Source: a virus
DNA length: 42,269 nt
Direction: 5' to 3' (one strand)
Virus record (IMG/VR): IMGVR_UViG_3300024054_000545
Coordinates: 1 to 42,269 of that record
The position numbers and the translations under genes were made by a program. Shown here piece by piece: positions 32,893-39,379 of this stretch. The stretch's first letter is position 1. Every line of letters starts with the position of its first letter. The notes under the pieces were generated by a model. It did no database searches, had not been told where the DNA came from, and saw only the letters and a list, made by a program, of their open reading frames with translations.

Positions 32893-32918
32893 ATAAGCCC
32901 CTACAGTGAGGGGCTTAT
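32893..32918 (-). terminator. 9-bp hairpin after the 74-aa gene
   Basis: ATAAGCCCC and GGGGCTTAT pair perfectly around eight bases, ten bases past the stop of the minus-strand gene. No T-run. Confidence 0.6.
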
Positions 32919-32928
32919 CTGAGGGGCA

Positions 32929-33153
32929 CTAGATAACCCGGAGGGCTGTTGTGGCGTTCTCTGACCCCTCACAGGGGCACTGTGACACTGCTAGACGTAG
33001 ATCGCTCTCTATGGTTGCTTCATCGATATTCAGCAGCAAGTCCCGCATGTCCTGGGGCAATGGCTCGCCACTCGTTGCCACATGAATGGCGCGGAGCAGA
33101 TTGTCGATGTAATTGAAGCGGTCTGTGTTATCGACTACTAGATGAATTGTCAT
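32929..33153 (-). CDS. hypothetical protein (74 aa)
   Basis: Not recognised. Acidic and helical (RFNYIDNLLRAIHVATSGEP). ATG 33153 has GGGAGG upstream. It stands alone between a terminator-like hairpin and a non-coding gap. Confidence 0.7.
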   Translation of the reverse strand: MTIHLVVDNTDRFNYIDNLLRAIHVATSGEPLPQDMRDLLLNIDEATIESDLRLAVSQCPCEGSENATTALRVI

Positions 33154-33260
33154 TGTGTCCTCCCTGCGCTTTGTTGTTACGCAGGTAGTATGACGTTGTA
33201 GTTTTCCTGTCTAGCAAATAGTCTGGCGAAACAAACATAGTGATGTTGGTAGTGAAGTCG

Positions 33261-33632
33261 CTACTTGCCGCCAAAAGTCAGTTTGAAAAGCACGGCTAGG
33301 GCGGACTGCTCCTTGGTGTATTCCGCGTCCAGATCATGTTCGTGGAACATCATCACCACATAGGGCTGATAGCCGTCACAAACAAAGTCATGGCTGACGG
33401 CAGCATTCATATCCTCGTCCCACTCGCCCTTTATCTCGCCCCAAGCGATGTGCTGATCCACATCCGCGTTCTGGCCCTCGAACCACTCGTAGAACGTCAA
33501 GCCAGCCCATGTTCTGATTACGCTGTCTGCGGACAGCCAAATAGGAATAGCATGTTCGTTGAACTTGTCCTCCAGGTCGTCCCTGACCTGGAAGTATTCT
33601 GCGAGCGGAATGGGAATTCGGACTTCAATCAC
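33261..33632 (-). CDS. small protein with C-terminal 'AVLFKLTFGG' motif (123 aa)
   Basis: Function unknown. MIEVRIPIPLAEYFQVRDDLEDKF begins with GTG at 33632, overlapping the stop of the NUMOD3 gene by eight bases. The C-terminus 'QSALAVLFKLTFGGK' is the clearest example of the shared ending found in other small proteins here. An alternating strand/helix pattern suggests a compact alpha/beta fold. Confidence 0.75.
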   Translation of the reverse strand: MIEVRIPIPLAEYFQVRDDLEDKFNEHAIPIWLSADSVIRTWAGLTFYEWFEGQNADVDQHIAWGEIKGEWDEDMNAAVSHDFVCDGYQPYVVMMFHEHDLDAEYTKEQSALAVLFKLTFGGK

Positions 33633-34158
33633 TGTTGGTCGCCTTTGCGATTTTGTTGGCGGCGCGAGTAGCGCGCAGCTTGGCCTTGGCCACTTCCGAC
33701 ATGGGTGGCCTCTTCTTGCCGATCTGGCCTTTGGTGCGCTTCCTCACATGCTCTTCGCTTTGCTTGACGCCACGCTTGGCATCACCGATCCTGGCACGGG
33801 CATCGGCCTCATGCTTGTCACCGGTCTGGAAGCGGAACATCTTCAAGCTGTCCTCGCTCTTCATGATCCTGGCATCGGCAACGGTCATCGTTCCGCCGAT
33901 CACTCGCGCTTCGCGACTAACCCATCCACACACAGGGGCGTACAGCTTGTTACCCATGTAATAGTCGATGGACTTCTGGCCCTGTGCGATCTTCTTGGCC
34001 ATCGTGTTGATCCGGGTTGTCGACCACAGGCTGAGGTATTCCGCAAACGTCATCGTCACGCGGATTTGGTTCTTGGTGCGCTGGTAGTTGATGGTGGAGT
34101 TGTACTCCTTCCACAGCAATTCCAGGACGGGTTCGGGTGTGTTATCAATCGTTGCCAT
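33625..34158 (-). CDS. NUMOD3-containing putative homing endonuclease (177 aa)
   Basis: The C-terminal half has NUMOD3-type DNA-binding repeats: 'GDAKRGVKQSEEHVRKRTKG' and 'GKKRPPMSEVAKAKLRATR'. The N-terminal 100 residues ('FAEYLSLWSTTR', 'YAPVCGWVSREARVIGG') resemble the nuclease part of HNH-like phage proteins, but I cannot identify the catalytic residues. ATG 34158 with GGAG is preferred to a TTG at 34170. The long leader between promoter and start forms a terminator and alternative stems. Confidence 0.75.
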   Translation of the reverse strand: MATIDNTPEPVLELLWKEYNSTINYQRTKNQIRVTMTFAEYLSLWSTTRINTMAKKIAQGQKSIDYYMGNKLYAPVCGWVSREARVIGGTMTVADARIMKSEDSLKMFRFQTGDKHEADARARIGDAKRGVKQSEEHVRKRTKGQIGKKRPPMSEVAKAKLRATRAANKIAKATNSD

Positions 34159-34198
34159 GTCGTGCTCCAAATAAAAAAGAACCCCCGGAGAGCACGAC
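34159..34198 (-). promoter_or_regulatory. ribosome-site-sequestering stem of the NUMOD3 gene
   Basis: GTCGTGCTC (minus, 34198-34190) pairs over nine bases with GAGCACGAC (34167-34159), which contains part of the GGAG site next to the ATG. A second GAGCACGAC (34269-34261) can compete for the same partner. Confidence 0.65.
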
Positions 34199-34212
34199 CA
34201 ATCCGAGGGTTC
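34173..34212 (-). terminator. intrinsic terminator/attenuator in the leader of the NUMOD3 gene
   Basis: GAACCCTCGG pairs with CCGGGGGTTC (ten positions, one G-U), followed by TTTTTT. It lies after the promoter and before the ATG, so it would stop RNA before the gene. The GGGAACCCT segment overlapping its 5' arm can instead pair with upstream AGAGTTCCC (34238-34230). Confidence 0.7.
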
Positions 34213-34282
34213 CCGAAGACCCCGTTGAAGGGAACTCTGAAACTGTAAGGGCGCTATAACGTCGTGCTCGTTGCGTCCGATC

Positions 34283-34288
34283 TATTTA
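34283..34288 (-). promoter_or_regulatory. TAAATA late-type promoter element
   Basis: The minus strand reads GGTAAATAGATC, 124 bases before the NUMOD3 ATG, the longest leader of the set. Confidence 0.65.
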
Positions 34289-34301
34289 CCCGATAAGCCC
34301 C

Positions 34302-34319
34302 AAAAGGGCTTCAAACGGG
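34302..34319 (-). repeat. 18-bp promoter-upstream repeat, copy 2
   Basis: Identical to 1920-1937. Both copies end 13 bases before TAAATA. Confidence 0.7.
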
Positions 34320-34371
34320 CATCTTAGACACACTATGCGTTCTGGGTGTGTTGCGTGTCATTATTCATGTG

Positions 34372-34394
34372 CCCTACCTTGGTAAGAGCCATAT
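34372..34394 (+). repeat. 23-bp direct repeat, copy 1
   Basis: The unit contains CCCTACCTTGGTAAGAGCC followed by ATAT and is repeated exactly at 34430-34452. Confidence 0.85.
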
Positions 34395-34429
34395 GTGTTC
34401 ATAGCGCAGCGGCGGCAGCTTACTTCCTC

Positions 34430-34452
34430 CCCTACCTTGGTAAGAGCCATAT
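34430..34452 (+). repeat. 23-bp direct repeat, copy 2
   Basis: Exact second copy, 58 bases after the first. It is followed at once by the hairpin ATCTAC-GATA-GTAGAT. Confidence 0.85.
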
Positions 34453-34576
34453 CTACGATAGTAGATATGTTTCCCCTTCCCAACGAAGGAGACGAACTAA
34501 ACTACCACCACTACTCAGACGCCTTGCGTTTGCCGTGCCTTCGCACTCGCTCTGCTCGTACTCAGGCCGTCAAACA

Positions 34577-34685
34577 CTGGCGTCAGGCAACTTCGTTGAA
34601 CTTCGTTCGTCCTGGCCTTTGGCCCAGGGGCATTTGTCTGCGACAGCCATTAGTCCTGCGGACAGCCAGAAGTCTGCGACGCCAG
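34577..34685 (+). ncRNA. candidate structured RNA domain
   Basis: CTGGCGTC (34577-34584) and GACGCCAG (34678-34685) close a 109-base domain. Inside it are CAAC-TTC-GTTG, GAAC-TTC-GTTC, a CCTGGCC/GGCCCAGG stem with a bulge, TGTC-TGC-GACA, GTCC-TGC-GGAC and GTC-TGC-GAC. The strand is assumed, since all stems also form in the complement. No promoter was identified. Confidence 0.35.
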
Positions 34686-34806
34686 TCGCTTCGCTCCGTT
34701 GGCGACGCCGCTGGAGGGAAATGGCGCCCCTACAAAGCCCTGAAAGCCTCCAGGGTGTCTGCGGTGCTAAACTGGCGGGATGGCCCTGTGCGGGCGTCTC
34801 TGGGGA

Positions 34807-35124
34807 TCAGAGAACCCCTTCACGGCGCAGCCTGCGGATGCGATAGATTACAGTGATAGGACAACCGTAGAACTCGGCAAGGTCCGCTACCTTGCCTTCC
34901 TGATCCGCAATCTCTTTTTGCTTGGCCAGATTGAACCATGGCTTGCGCCCGCGCGTGGGTTGCTCCTTGGTTACGCCAGTGGGGCGAACCAACTGCGCTC
35001 GCTCTTTCTTGGCGGTCTTTCGGGGCGGCACTACCACAACGGCTTTGCCCACAGCTTCACCGCGTTGATGCGCTCTCGCTTCGTCCAGGCCCCGTAGAAT
35101 GACGTGATTGGTGTATTGCTTCAT
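34807..35124 (-). CDS. small basic protein with C-terminal helix-turn-helix (105 aa)
   Basis: The C-terminal 'GKVADLAEFYGCPITVIYRIRRL' reads as a helix-turn-helix like those of Hin-type or homing-protein DNA-binding domains. The N-terminal part is basic and carries Pro/Arg/Lys-rich linkers ('VVPPRKTAKKERAQL', 'PTRGRKPW'). It may be a transcription regulator, and it is the only clear small DNA-binding regulator candidate here. The ATG at 35124 lacks a ribosome site and follows TAAGATAGTAG, so a leaderless start is possible. Confidence 0.65.
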   Translation of the reverse strand: MKQYTNHVILRGLDEARAHQRGEAVGKAVVVVPPRKTAKKERAQLVRPTGVTKEQPTRGRKPWFNLAKQKEIADQEGKVADLAEFYGCPITVIYRIRRLRREGVL

Positions 35125-35153
35125 CTACTATCTTAGTCAGAAACACGAACCCC

Positions 35154-35183
35154 GTGTGGCGTCATTATTAGTGATCGCCACAC
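35154..35183 (-). terminator. 8-bp hairpin after the 150-aa gene
   Basis: GTGTGGCG and CGCCACAC pair around a loop that itself contains a near copy (TCATTATTAGTGA) of the 13-bp palindrome. No T-run follows on the minus strand. Confidence 0.5.
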
Positions 35184-35209
35184 ACTAAGGCTCTACCCGC
35201 TCACCCGCC

Positions 35210-35662
35210 TTATGCGGCCCGTGCCAGCTGCTGTTCACCACCCATGAACTTGAGCTTGAACAACATGGCCTTGTCGCGCTCCTTAAAGCTCACGCTCAGG
35301 CCTGCGCGATAGTGCGTGTTGATGATGCTGGGCAGGGGCTGGCCCTTCTGCAGATAGATCGTCCTGATCTGATCACCCTTGTGCTTGGTTGCATAGCGAC
35401 AGGTTGTCACCCGGCCACCATGCTCCTCGATCCAAGCAAGTGCCTCGCTGTTGCGCACCTGCTTTGCTGCCACTTCGCGCACCCTATAGCGGACCTGACC
35501 CGCCCAGGCTTCCGCGCCCTCGATAGTGCAGAGATAGTCGGCCCTGAAGCTCAGCCCTTCAAGCACGGCATCGCGATCCACAAGCTGCTCAGGGATCGTG
35601 ATGCGAAAGCGCGTGTCGCACTTGGGGTCTTGTTCAATAGTCAGGCTTGCGTAGCGGCTCAT
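35210..35662 (-). CDS. small protein with C-terminal 'AMLFKLKFMGG' motif (150 aa)
   Basis: Function unknown. An alternating strand/helix protein ('LTIEQDPKCDTRFRITIPEQL'). 'SVSFKERDKAMLFKLKFMGGEQ' near the C-terminus is the shared motif of the family described in the findings. ATG 35662 has AAGGAG six bases upstream. Confidence 0.75.
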   Translation of the reverse strand: MSRYASLTIEQDPKCDTRFRITIPEQLVDRDAVLEGLSFRADYLCTIEGAEAWAGQVRYRVREVAAKQVRNSEALAWIEEHGGRVTTCRYATKHKGDQIRTIYLQKGQPLPSIINTHYRAGLSVSFKERDKAMLFKLKFMGGEQQLARAA

Positions 35663-35900
35663 AGTTCACTCCTTGTGCTTCCATCCGTCACCCTTTGTGC
35701 GTTGGTTCAACTACCCTCTCACACTTTTTTGATCTGTCTACCGAAATCTATGGTTAAAGCCCAATTATGCATCTTAGTGATTGATCTGCCACTAAAAAGT
35801 GCCTGCCCATCATAGTGATGGCCTAGTGATGGGGCGGCGGCTAGGGTCGCTTCTGCGGAAGGCTAATTAAGAGGAGAACACCACTACAGGAGCAAACACC

Positions 35901-36179
35901 GTGACCCTCGCAGACCATCACTACAAGTGGGCAACAGCCCTACTCGCAACCCTCAATGCCGCATGGATGGCTGGCGAGGTTGACGCGTCCGATCTGCCCA
36001 TGAACCGCATCAACGGCATCGTGACCCAGGGCGTCGATGCTTGGCTGTCTCAGCTCTATCCTTCTCGTTGTGCGCCTGATCGCGTCAGCTACAGCACGCC
36101 ATCCGTGAATGCGCTGCTAGACGAGGCCGAAGCGGCTGGTCGTGCTTATTCTGCTGCGCTTGCGGGAGGTGCGCAGTGA
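35901..36179 (+). CDS. hypothetical protein (92 aa), first gene of the plus-strand operon
   Basis: Not recognised. GTG start at 35901 with AGGAG about 9 bases upstream; a second AAGAGGAG lies further up. Mostly helical. It heads a run of seven genes with overlapping starts and stops. A near copy of the 13-bp palindrome (TCACTACAAGTGG, 35918-35930) lies in its first codons. Confidence 0.7.
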   Translation: MTLADHHYKWATALLATLNAAWMAGEVDASDLPMNRINGIVTQGVDAWLSQLYPSRCAPDRVSYSTPSVNALLDEAEAAGRAYSAALAGGAQ

Positions 36180-36469
36180 GCCACACCATCACCGTAGAAG
36201 TGCGCGAAATGTCCGGTCCCAAGGACAATGAGGCGCTCATGCTCTCGTTCCTCGCTGGCCAGTGGGGCACAGTGCCCCAATTCGGTCAGGTCTATGCCGA
36301 CTGGTTGAGGCGGCACAACATGGCCGTCGTGCCCACGGTTACTCCTCTTGAGCATCACGCGGATGCCCTGCGTCCCAGCAACATGATGTTCCGCTTTGCC
36401 TGTGGCTTTGTCCTCGACAGCGATGAGGACGCGGAGTGGTTCAGGCTCACATTCGTAGGTGCCGCATGA
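36176..36469 (+). CDS. small protein with C-terminal 'AEWFRLTFVG' motif (97 aa)
   Basis: Function unknown. GTG start overlapping the previous stop. The end 'VLDSDEDAEWFRLTFVGAA' is a divergent form of the small-protein ending shared with the 123-, 150-, 111- and 84-aa proteins. Confidence 0.7.
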   Translation: MSHTITVEVREMSGPKDNEALMLSFLAGQWGTVPQFGQVYADWLRRHNMAVVPTVTPLEHHADALRPSNMMFRFACGFVLDSDEDAEWFRLTFVGAA

Positions 36470-36894
36470 GCGCCGTGACACTCGAAACCCTCCGCGCCGA
36501 CTTTACCGAAGCCGACTTTGATGTAGTAGATAAGGTATTCAGGCTTTATCGAAACTATAAAGCACATGGCTCCAGCGACATGCAAACAGCGGAGTACGCA
36601 AACGATTTCTTCATTGCACTAGAGGACCGGTCAGATGCGTTTGCTTCTGCGGTTATATCTTACACTATTGGCTATCTCGGGGTGACATTCGATCCGAACA
36701 AGGTAGAGACTTGGCATCGCGCGATCGATCGTCTCCAGGATTATTTGTCAAACTGCGACGTTAGCCCGCATCCTGAAGGTCGTCGTTGGATGCAGGAAAT
36801 CAGCATGGCGCACATTGCGTCACGCTACGGTTTGAAGGCGGCGACGCTCTACAAACTCAGCGGGGGCAACATCGACCCAAGGGTGAGCGCATGA
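36466..36894 (+). CDS. hypothetical protein with C-terminal helix-turn-helix-like segment (142 aa)
   Basis: MSAVTLETLRADF starts at ATG 36466 overlapping the previous stop (ATGA). The C-terminal 'AHIASRYGLKAATLYKLSGG' looks like a recognition helix-turn-helix. The first 250 bases are visibly more A+T-rich than the neighbours, a possible sign of different origin. Confidence 0.7.
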   Translation: MSAVTLETLRADFTEADFDVVDKVFRLYRNYKAHGSSDMQTAEYANDFFIALEDRSDAFASAVISYTIGYLGVTFDPNKVETWHRAIDRLQDYLSNCDVSPHPEGRRWMQEISMAHIASRYGLKAATLYKLSGGNIDPRVSA

Positions 36895-37295
36895 CGCTGG
36901 AGGAATTGATCGCGCGAGCAGAGAGCGCGCTGGCGGGAAACACTGTTCCGCTCACCGGCAAAAGTACAGAGGAGCGCCTGTCTATGCTGCGGGGCGAGGA
37001 AGAAGACCCGCGCCTCCAACAGTTGCGCGAGGAGTTTGAGGCCGAACGTGACGCCATTCTATCCCGCCCCATCACGATAGACGATGAGGCGGCAGACATC
37101 GTTTACAGGACGACGTTTGCCAGTGAGTTTCCCGATAGGATCAACTCAGAACCAGATGAATGGACGAGTGGTCATGTAACATGGGAAGACGAGGACGCTC
37201 TTAGCCTAGCAGCACGCCGCTACATCATCGCCCGCGACTTCAACGTCTTCGACCCCGACAAAGCTGACATGCTGTGGAAACTACAACGACAATAA
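36891..37295 (+). CDS. hypothetical acidic protein (134 aa)
   Basis: Not recognised. MTLEELIARAESAL at ATG 36891, overlapping the previous stop. Acidic and mostly helical, without cysteines. The longer frame from 36786 lies in another gene and is rejected. Confidence 0.7.
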   Translation: MTLEELIARAESALAGNTVPLTGKSTEERLSMLRGEEEDPRLQQLREEFEAERDAILSRPITIDDEAADIVYRTTFASEFPDRINSEPDEWTSGHVTWEDEDALSLAARRYIIARDFNVFDPDKADMLWKLQRQ

Positions 37296-37311
37296 GAGGA
37301 GGGAAACTCCC

Positions 37312-37503
37312 ATGACAATTTCACTTACTGCAATTCTCGTATCGGCCACCATCGGCGCGCTCTTTCTAGTGGTTGACCTTTGGATAGCGGGCAAGGCCAG
37401 CAAGCGCATGGGGCCGGTGCGCCTCCTCCTCGATCAGATGGAAGAGACTAACGCCATCCTAAAGCGGATTGAGGACAAGCTACAGAACGGCGGTGCGCAG
37501 TGA
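37312..37503 (+). CDS. single-span membrane protein (63 aa)
   Basis: An N-terminal membrane helix (about residues 6-27, AILVSATIGALFLVVDLWIA) is followed by a charged cytoplasmic helix. It resembles small phage inner-membrane proteins but no family is recognised. GAGG lies about 12 bases before ATG 37312. Confidence 0.7.
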   Translation: MTISLTAILVSATIGALFLVVDLWIAGKASKRMGPVRLLLDQMEETNAILKRIEDKLQNGGAQ

Positions 37504-37775
37504 CGGTACTGCGCACCGACGTGATGCTCCTTGAGGCCTACATGCGTGGTGCGAGCCGTCGCATGCCTACCAAGATCATGGACCCATACGCCAACCTGAA
37601 CACGCCCTATGACAACCCTGTGCTGATAACCTGGGGCAGCAACAGCATGGTATGTGACAGGGACGACCTAGAGCCTCTGCTCGACGTACTCGACGCAGAC
37701 AATGGGATTAGCCCCAACGGCTTCCTAGAGGACTATTGGAAGCCCTTCCTGCGACAGCACGCGGACAAAGCCTGA
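37500..37775 (+). CDS. hypothetical protein (91 aa)
   Basis: Not recognised. GTG start at 37500 overlapping the previous stop (GTGA). Contains 'NLNTPYDNPVLITWGSNSMVCDRDDL' in a mixed fold. Confidence 0.65.
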   Translation: MTVLRTDVMLLEAYMRGASRRMPTKIMDPYANLNTPYDNPVLITWGSNSMVCDRDDLEPLLDVLDADNGISPNGFLEDYWKPFLRQHADKA

Positions 37776-38110
37776 TGCCAGAGCAGCTTTACAAGGCCCA
37801 TATGATCCTGCCCAGTTATCCCCATTGGTGCGATCATGTTGACATCCTCGCAGCGTGGGACGGCAAATCGGACTTTATCTCCTACAAGGGCAATGACCAC
37901 CTTCGTGTTATCGTGCTCCACCAGATGGCCGCGATGGAAGCGATGTTCCGTGAGAAGGCACTAATCGACGCAAAGCGGTCGCTTGGGGATGAGGCTGACC
38001 ATCTCTTGAATGTGTACGTTGAAGCAGATCGAACCAAGCACGCCGTTCCAGCTACATTCGTTTTCAACAACAAGAACACGGCGTTGATGTTCAAAATGCG
38101 CTGGGGTTAG
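37775..38110 (+). CDS. small protein with C-terminal 'ALMFKMRWG' motif (111 aa)
   Basis: Function unknown. ATG 37775 overlaps the previous stop by one base (TGATG). The protein ends 'FVFNNKNTALMFKMRWG', the same ending as the other family members. It ends tail to tail with the minus-strand gene 38107-38295 with a four-base overlap. Confidence 0.75.
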   Translation: MPEQLYKAHMILPSYPHWCDHVDILAAWDGKSDFISYKGNDHLRVIVLHQMAAMEAMFREKALIDAKRSLGDEADHLLNVYVEADRTKHAVPATFVFNNKNTALMFKMRWG

Positions 38111-38295
38111 TCCTTGGTGTTGTCGATGTCGCGGGTTTCCCAACGGGCCAGTGCCTCGTCGGCTTTCATGCGCTGATGCATCATGCGGCGGCATAGCAGG
38201 GCTTCGCTGGGCCGCATGTCCGCAAAGGGGTCAAAGCTGGGATCGCGCATAAACCTCGCGGCGTAGCGGATGGGGATCACGACGTAGTTGGTCAC
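38107..38295 (-). CDS. hypothetical protein (62 aa)
   Basis: GTG start at 38295 overlapping the stop of the small terminase gene (GTGA), so it is translated with it. The protein 'MTNYVVIPIRYAARFM' has no recognised family. The co-translation suggests a role in packaging, by inference only. Confidence 0.6.
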   Translation of the reverse strand: MTNYVVIPIRYAARFMRDPSFDPFADMRPSEALLCRRMMHQRMKADEALARWETRDIDNTKD

Positions 38296-38954
38296 TCGCT
38301 GTCCTCGTCCTTGTCCTTGTCGGTGTACTCGCCGGGGAGGATGTTCTGGGGCAGGACGAAAACGTGCTGCTCTGTTTCGTGCGTGATCTTCACATTGTCG
38401 GTGTAATAACTGTTTCTCTTGCCCAAAATCCATTTGACCAGCTTGACAAGTTCAGCATCCCTGATCTTGTCACCCGTGCTGAGCGGGCCACCATTCGCAA
38501 TGTCCACCATGGCATCCACTAGCGCATGCGTGCCGCGCATCTTGGCCTTCTCGATCATCGCCTCCACGTCAGGATGAAGTTCCATGAACTTGCATAGGTT
38601 CTTGTAGGCGGGAATGTGGTCGTCCATGCAGATGCCCGACAGCGTTTCACCCGTCCACAGTCGCTCAATAACTTCCTCAAGTACCTCAGGCGTCAGCTTT
38701 ACTGGCTGGATGCCCCTGACCTCATAGAGGTTTTTCAGCATACCCAGGAATGGCGCTTGCTGAGCGTTGATCCTCCATGTGGGCTGAGTGTTGGAGTAGT
38801 TTTCCTCGTAGGCTGTTTTGAGCGCAGCTTTGCTCTCCTCCATCGTGCCCTCAAAGGGCTGGACGTAGGTGTGATTTTTCAGCGGCTTATAGGTTTTGGT
38901 CTCGCTCGTCCTAATGGGCGGTCGCTCGCGCTTGGGTGGTGTTTTGTCAGTCAT
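38292..38954 (-). CDS. terminase small subunit-like DNA-packaging protein (220 aa)
   Basis: Recognises viral DNA for packaging. 'LTPEVLEEVIERLWTGETLSGICMDD' and 'YKNLCKFMELHPDVEAMIEKAKMRGTHALVDAMVDIA' (in parts) follow the usual small-terminase pattern: a helix-turn-helix, then a helix with 'AxxRGxxxxxDxxxDIA', then a helical oligomerisation part and an acidic tail. ATG 38954 with GAGGA is preferred to a TTG at 38972. The unusual point is the distance of about 11 kb to the large subunit gene. Confidence 0.8.
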   Translation of the reverse strand: MTDKTPPKRERPPIRTSETKTYKPLKNHTYVQPFEGTMEESKAALKTAYEENYSNTQPTWRINAQQAPFLGMLKNLYEVRGIQPVKLTPEVLEEVIERLWTGETLSGICMDDHIPAYKNLCKFMELHPDVEAMIEKAKMRGTHALVDAMVDIANGGPLSTGDKIRDAELVKLVKWILGKRNSYYTDNVKITHETEQHVFVLPQNILPGEYTDKDKDEDSE

Positions 38955-39282
38955 CGCCGTCCTCTTCCTCAATTATGTCGATGTGTGTTTCGAGGGCGGT
39001 GTCGGACCAGTCGGCTTCCACATAGATCGCTACGTCAGTGTCAACGATGAACTCGCTGGCCATCACAGTAGCAGCAACGGTTTCGCGCCATACACCCACA
39101 TAACCCATGCGGGCGTTTTCATCTGCGAACAGTTCGCGCAAGTTGCTGACATCCAGTGCCTGGACTGTTTCCCTAAACGTGCGCTTGGTCACGCCTGCGC
39201 ACAAAGTCACAAGCCTCTGCATCATCGCCAAACGTGCGCGGCTTTCGATCTCTTTGACCTGATCCCTCGTGAGCGTCCTCAT
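38947..39282 (-). CDS. hypothetical protein (111 aa) before the small terminase
   Basis: Not recognised. A helical N-terminal half (LTRDQVKEIESRARLAMM) and an acidic tail (IIEEEDGDD). TAAATA ends six bases before ATG 39282 and no ribosome site is present, so the RNA may be leaderless. Its stop overlaps the small terminase start by eight bases. Confidence 0.7.
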   Translation of the reverse strand: MRTLTRDQVKEIESRARLAMMQRLVTLCAGVTKRTFRETVQALDVSNLRELFADENARMGYVGVWRETVAATVMASEFIVDTDVAIYVEADWSDTALETHIDIIEEEDGDD

Positions 39283-39288
39283 ACTGAC

Positions 39289-39294
39289 TATTTA
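39289..39294 (-). promoter_or_regulatory. TAAATA late-type promoter element
   Basis: The minus strand reads GCGTAAATAGTC, six bases before ATG 39282. Confidence 0.65.
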
Positions 39295-39353
39295 CGCATT
39301 CTGGGAGGAAACAGGTTGATCCGCAGAAGTGTGGCTATATCCCAGCTGAGTAA

Positions 39354-39364
39354 GGTGTAGTTTT
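39354..39364 (+). promoter_or_regulatory. GGTGTAGTTTT element before the recombinase gene
   Basis: This 11-mer recurs exactly at 41356-41366 before another plus-strand gene, and as GTTGTAGTTTT near 33192. It may be part of a rightward promoter; no -35/-10 pair was confirmed. Confidence 0.35.
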
Positions 39365-39379
39365 CACAAGGAGCGCAAC

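Larger units (their letters stand above)
32219..32928. other. 710-base non-coding stretch
   Basis: It contains the HNH leader and promoter, a 6-bp hairpin GCTAAC/GTTAGC (32259-32279), a near copy of the palindrome, a regular array of CRACCACT octamers (32386-32464), and a terminator-like hairpin (32893-32918). Frames inside it lack ribosome sites. Confidence 0.55.
34159..34806. other. 648-base non-coding stretch
   Basis: The left part (34159-34290) is the attenuator-like leader of the NUMOD3 gene. The remainder holds a 23-bp direct repeat pair (34372 and 34430) and a tract of many short hairpins (34455-34710). Plus-strand frames cross it but have no good start or family-like sequence. Confidence 0.55.

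Noticed and set aside
34372-34452. Possible CRISPR array from the 23-bp direct repeats
   Set aside because: Only two repeat copies with a single 35-base interval, and no cas genes.
34395-34856. 153-aa plus-strand frame
   Set aside because: It covers the hairpin tract; the sequence is Arg/Leu-rich without motifs and no good start is present.
37736-37774. Earlier start of the 111-aa protein
   Set aside because: The TGATG overlap at 37775 fits the operon; the longer start lies inside the previous gene.
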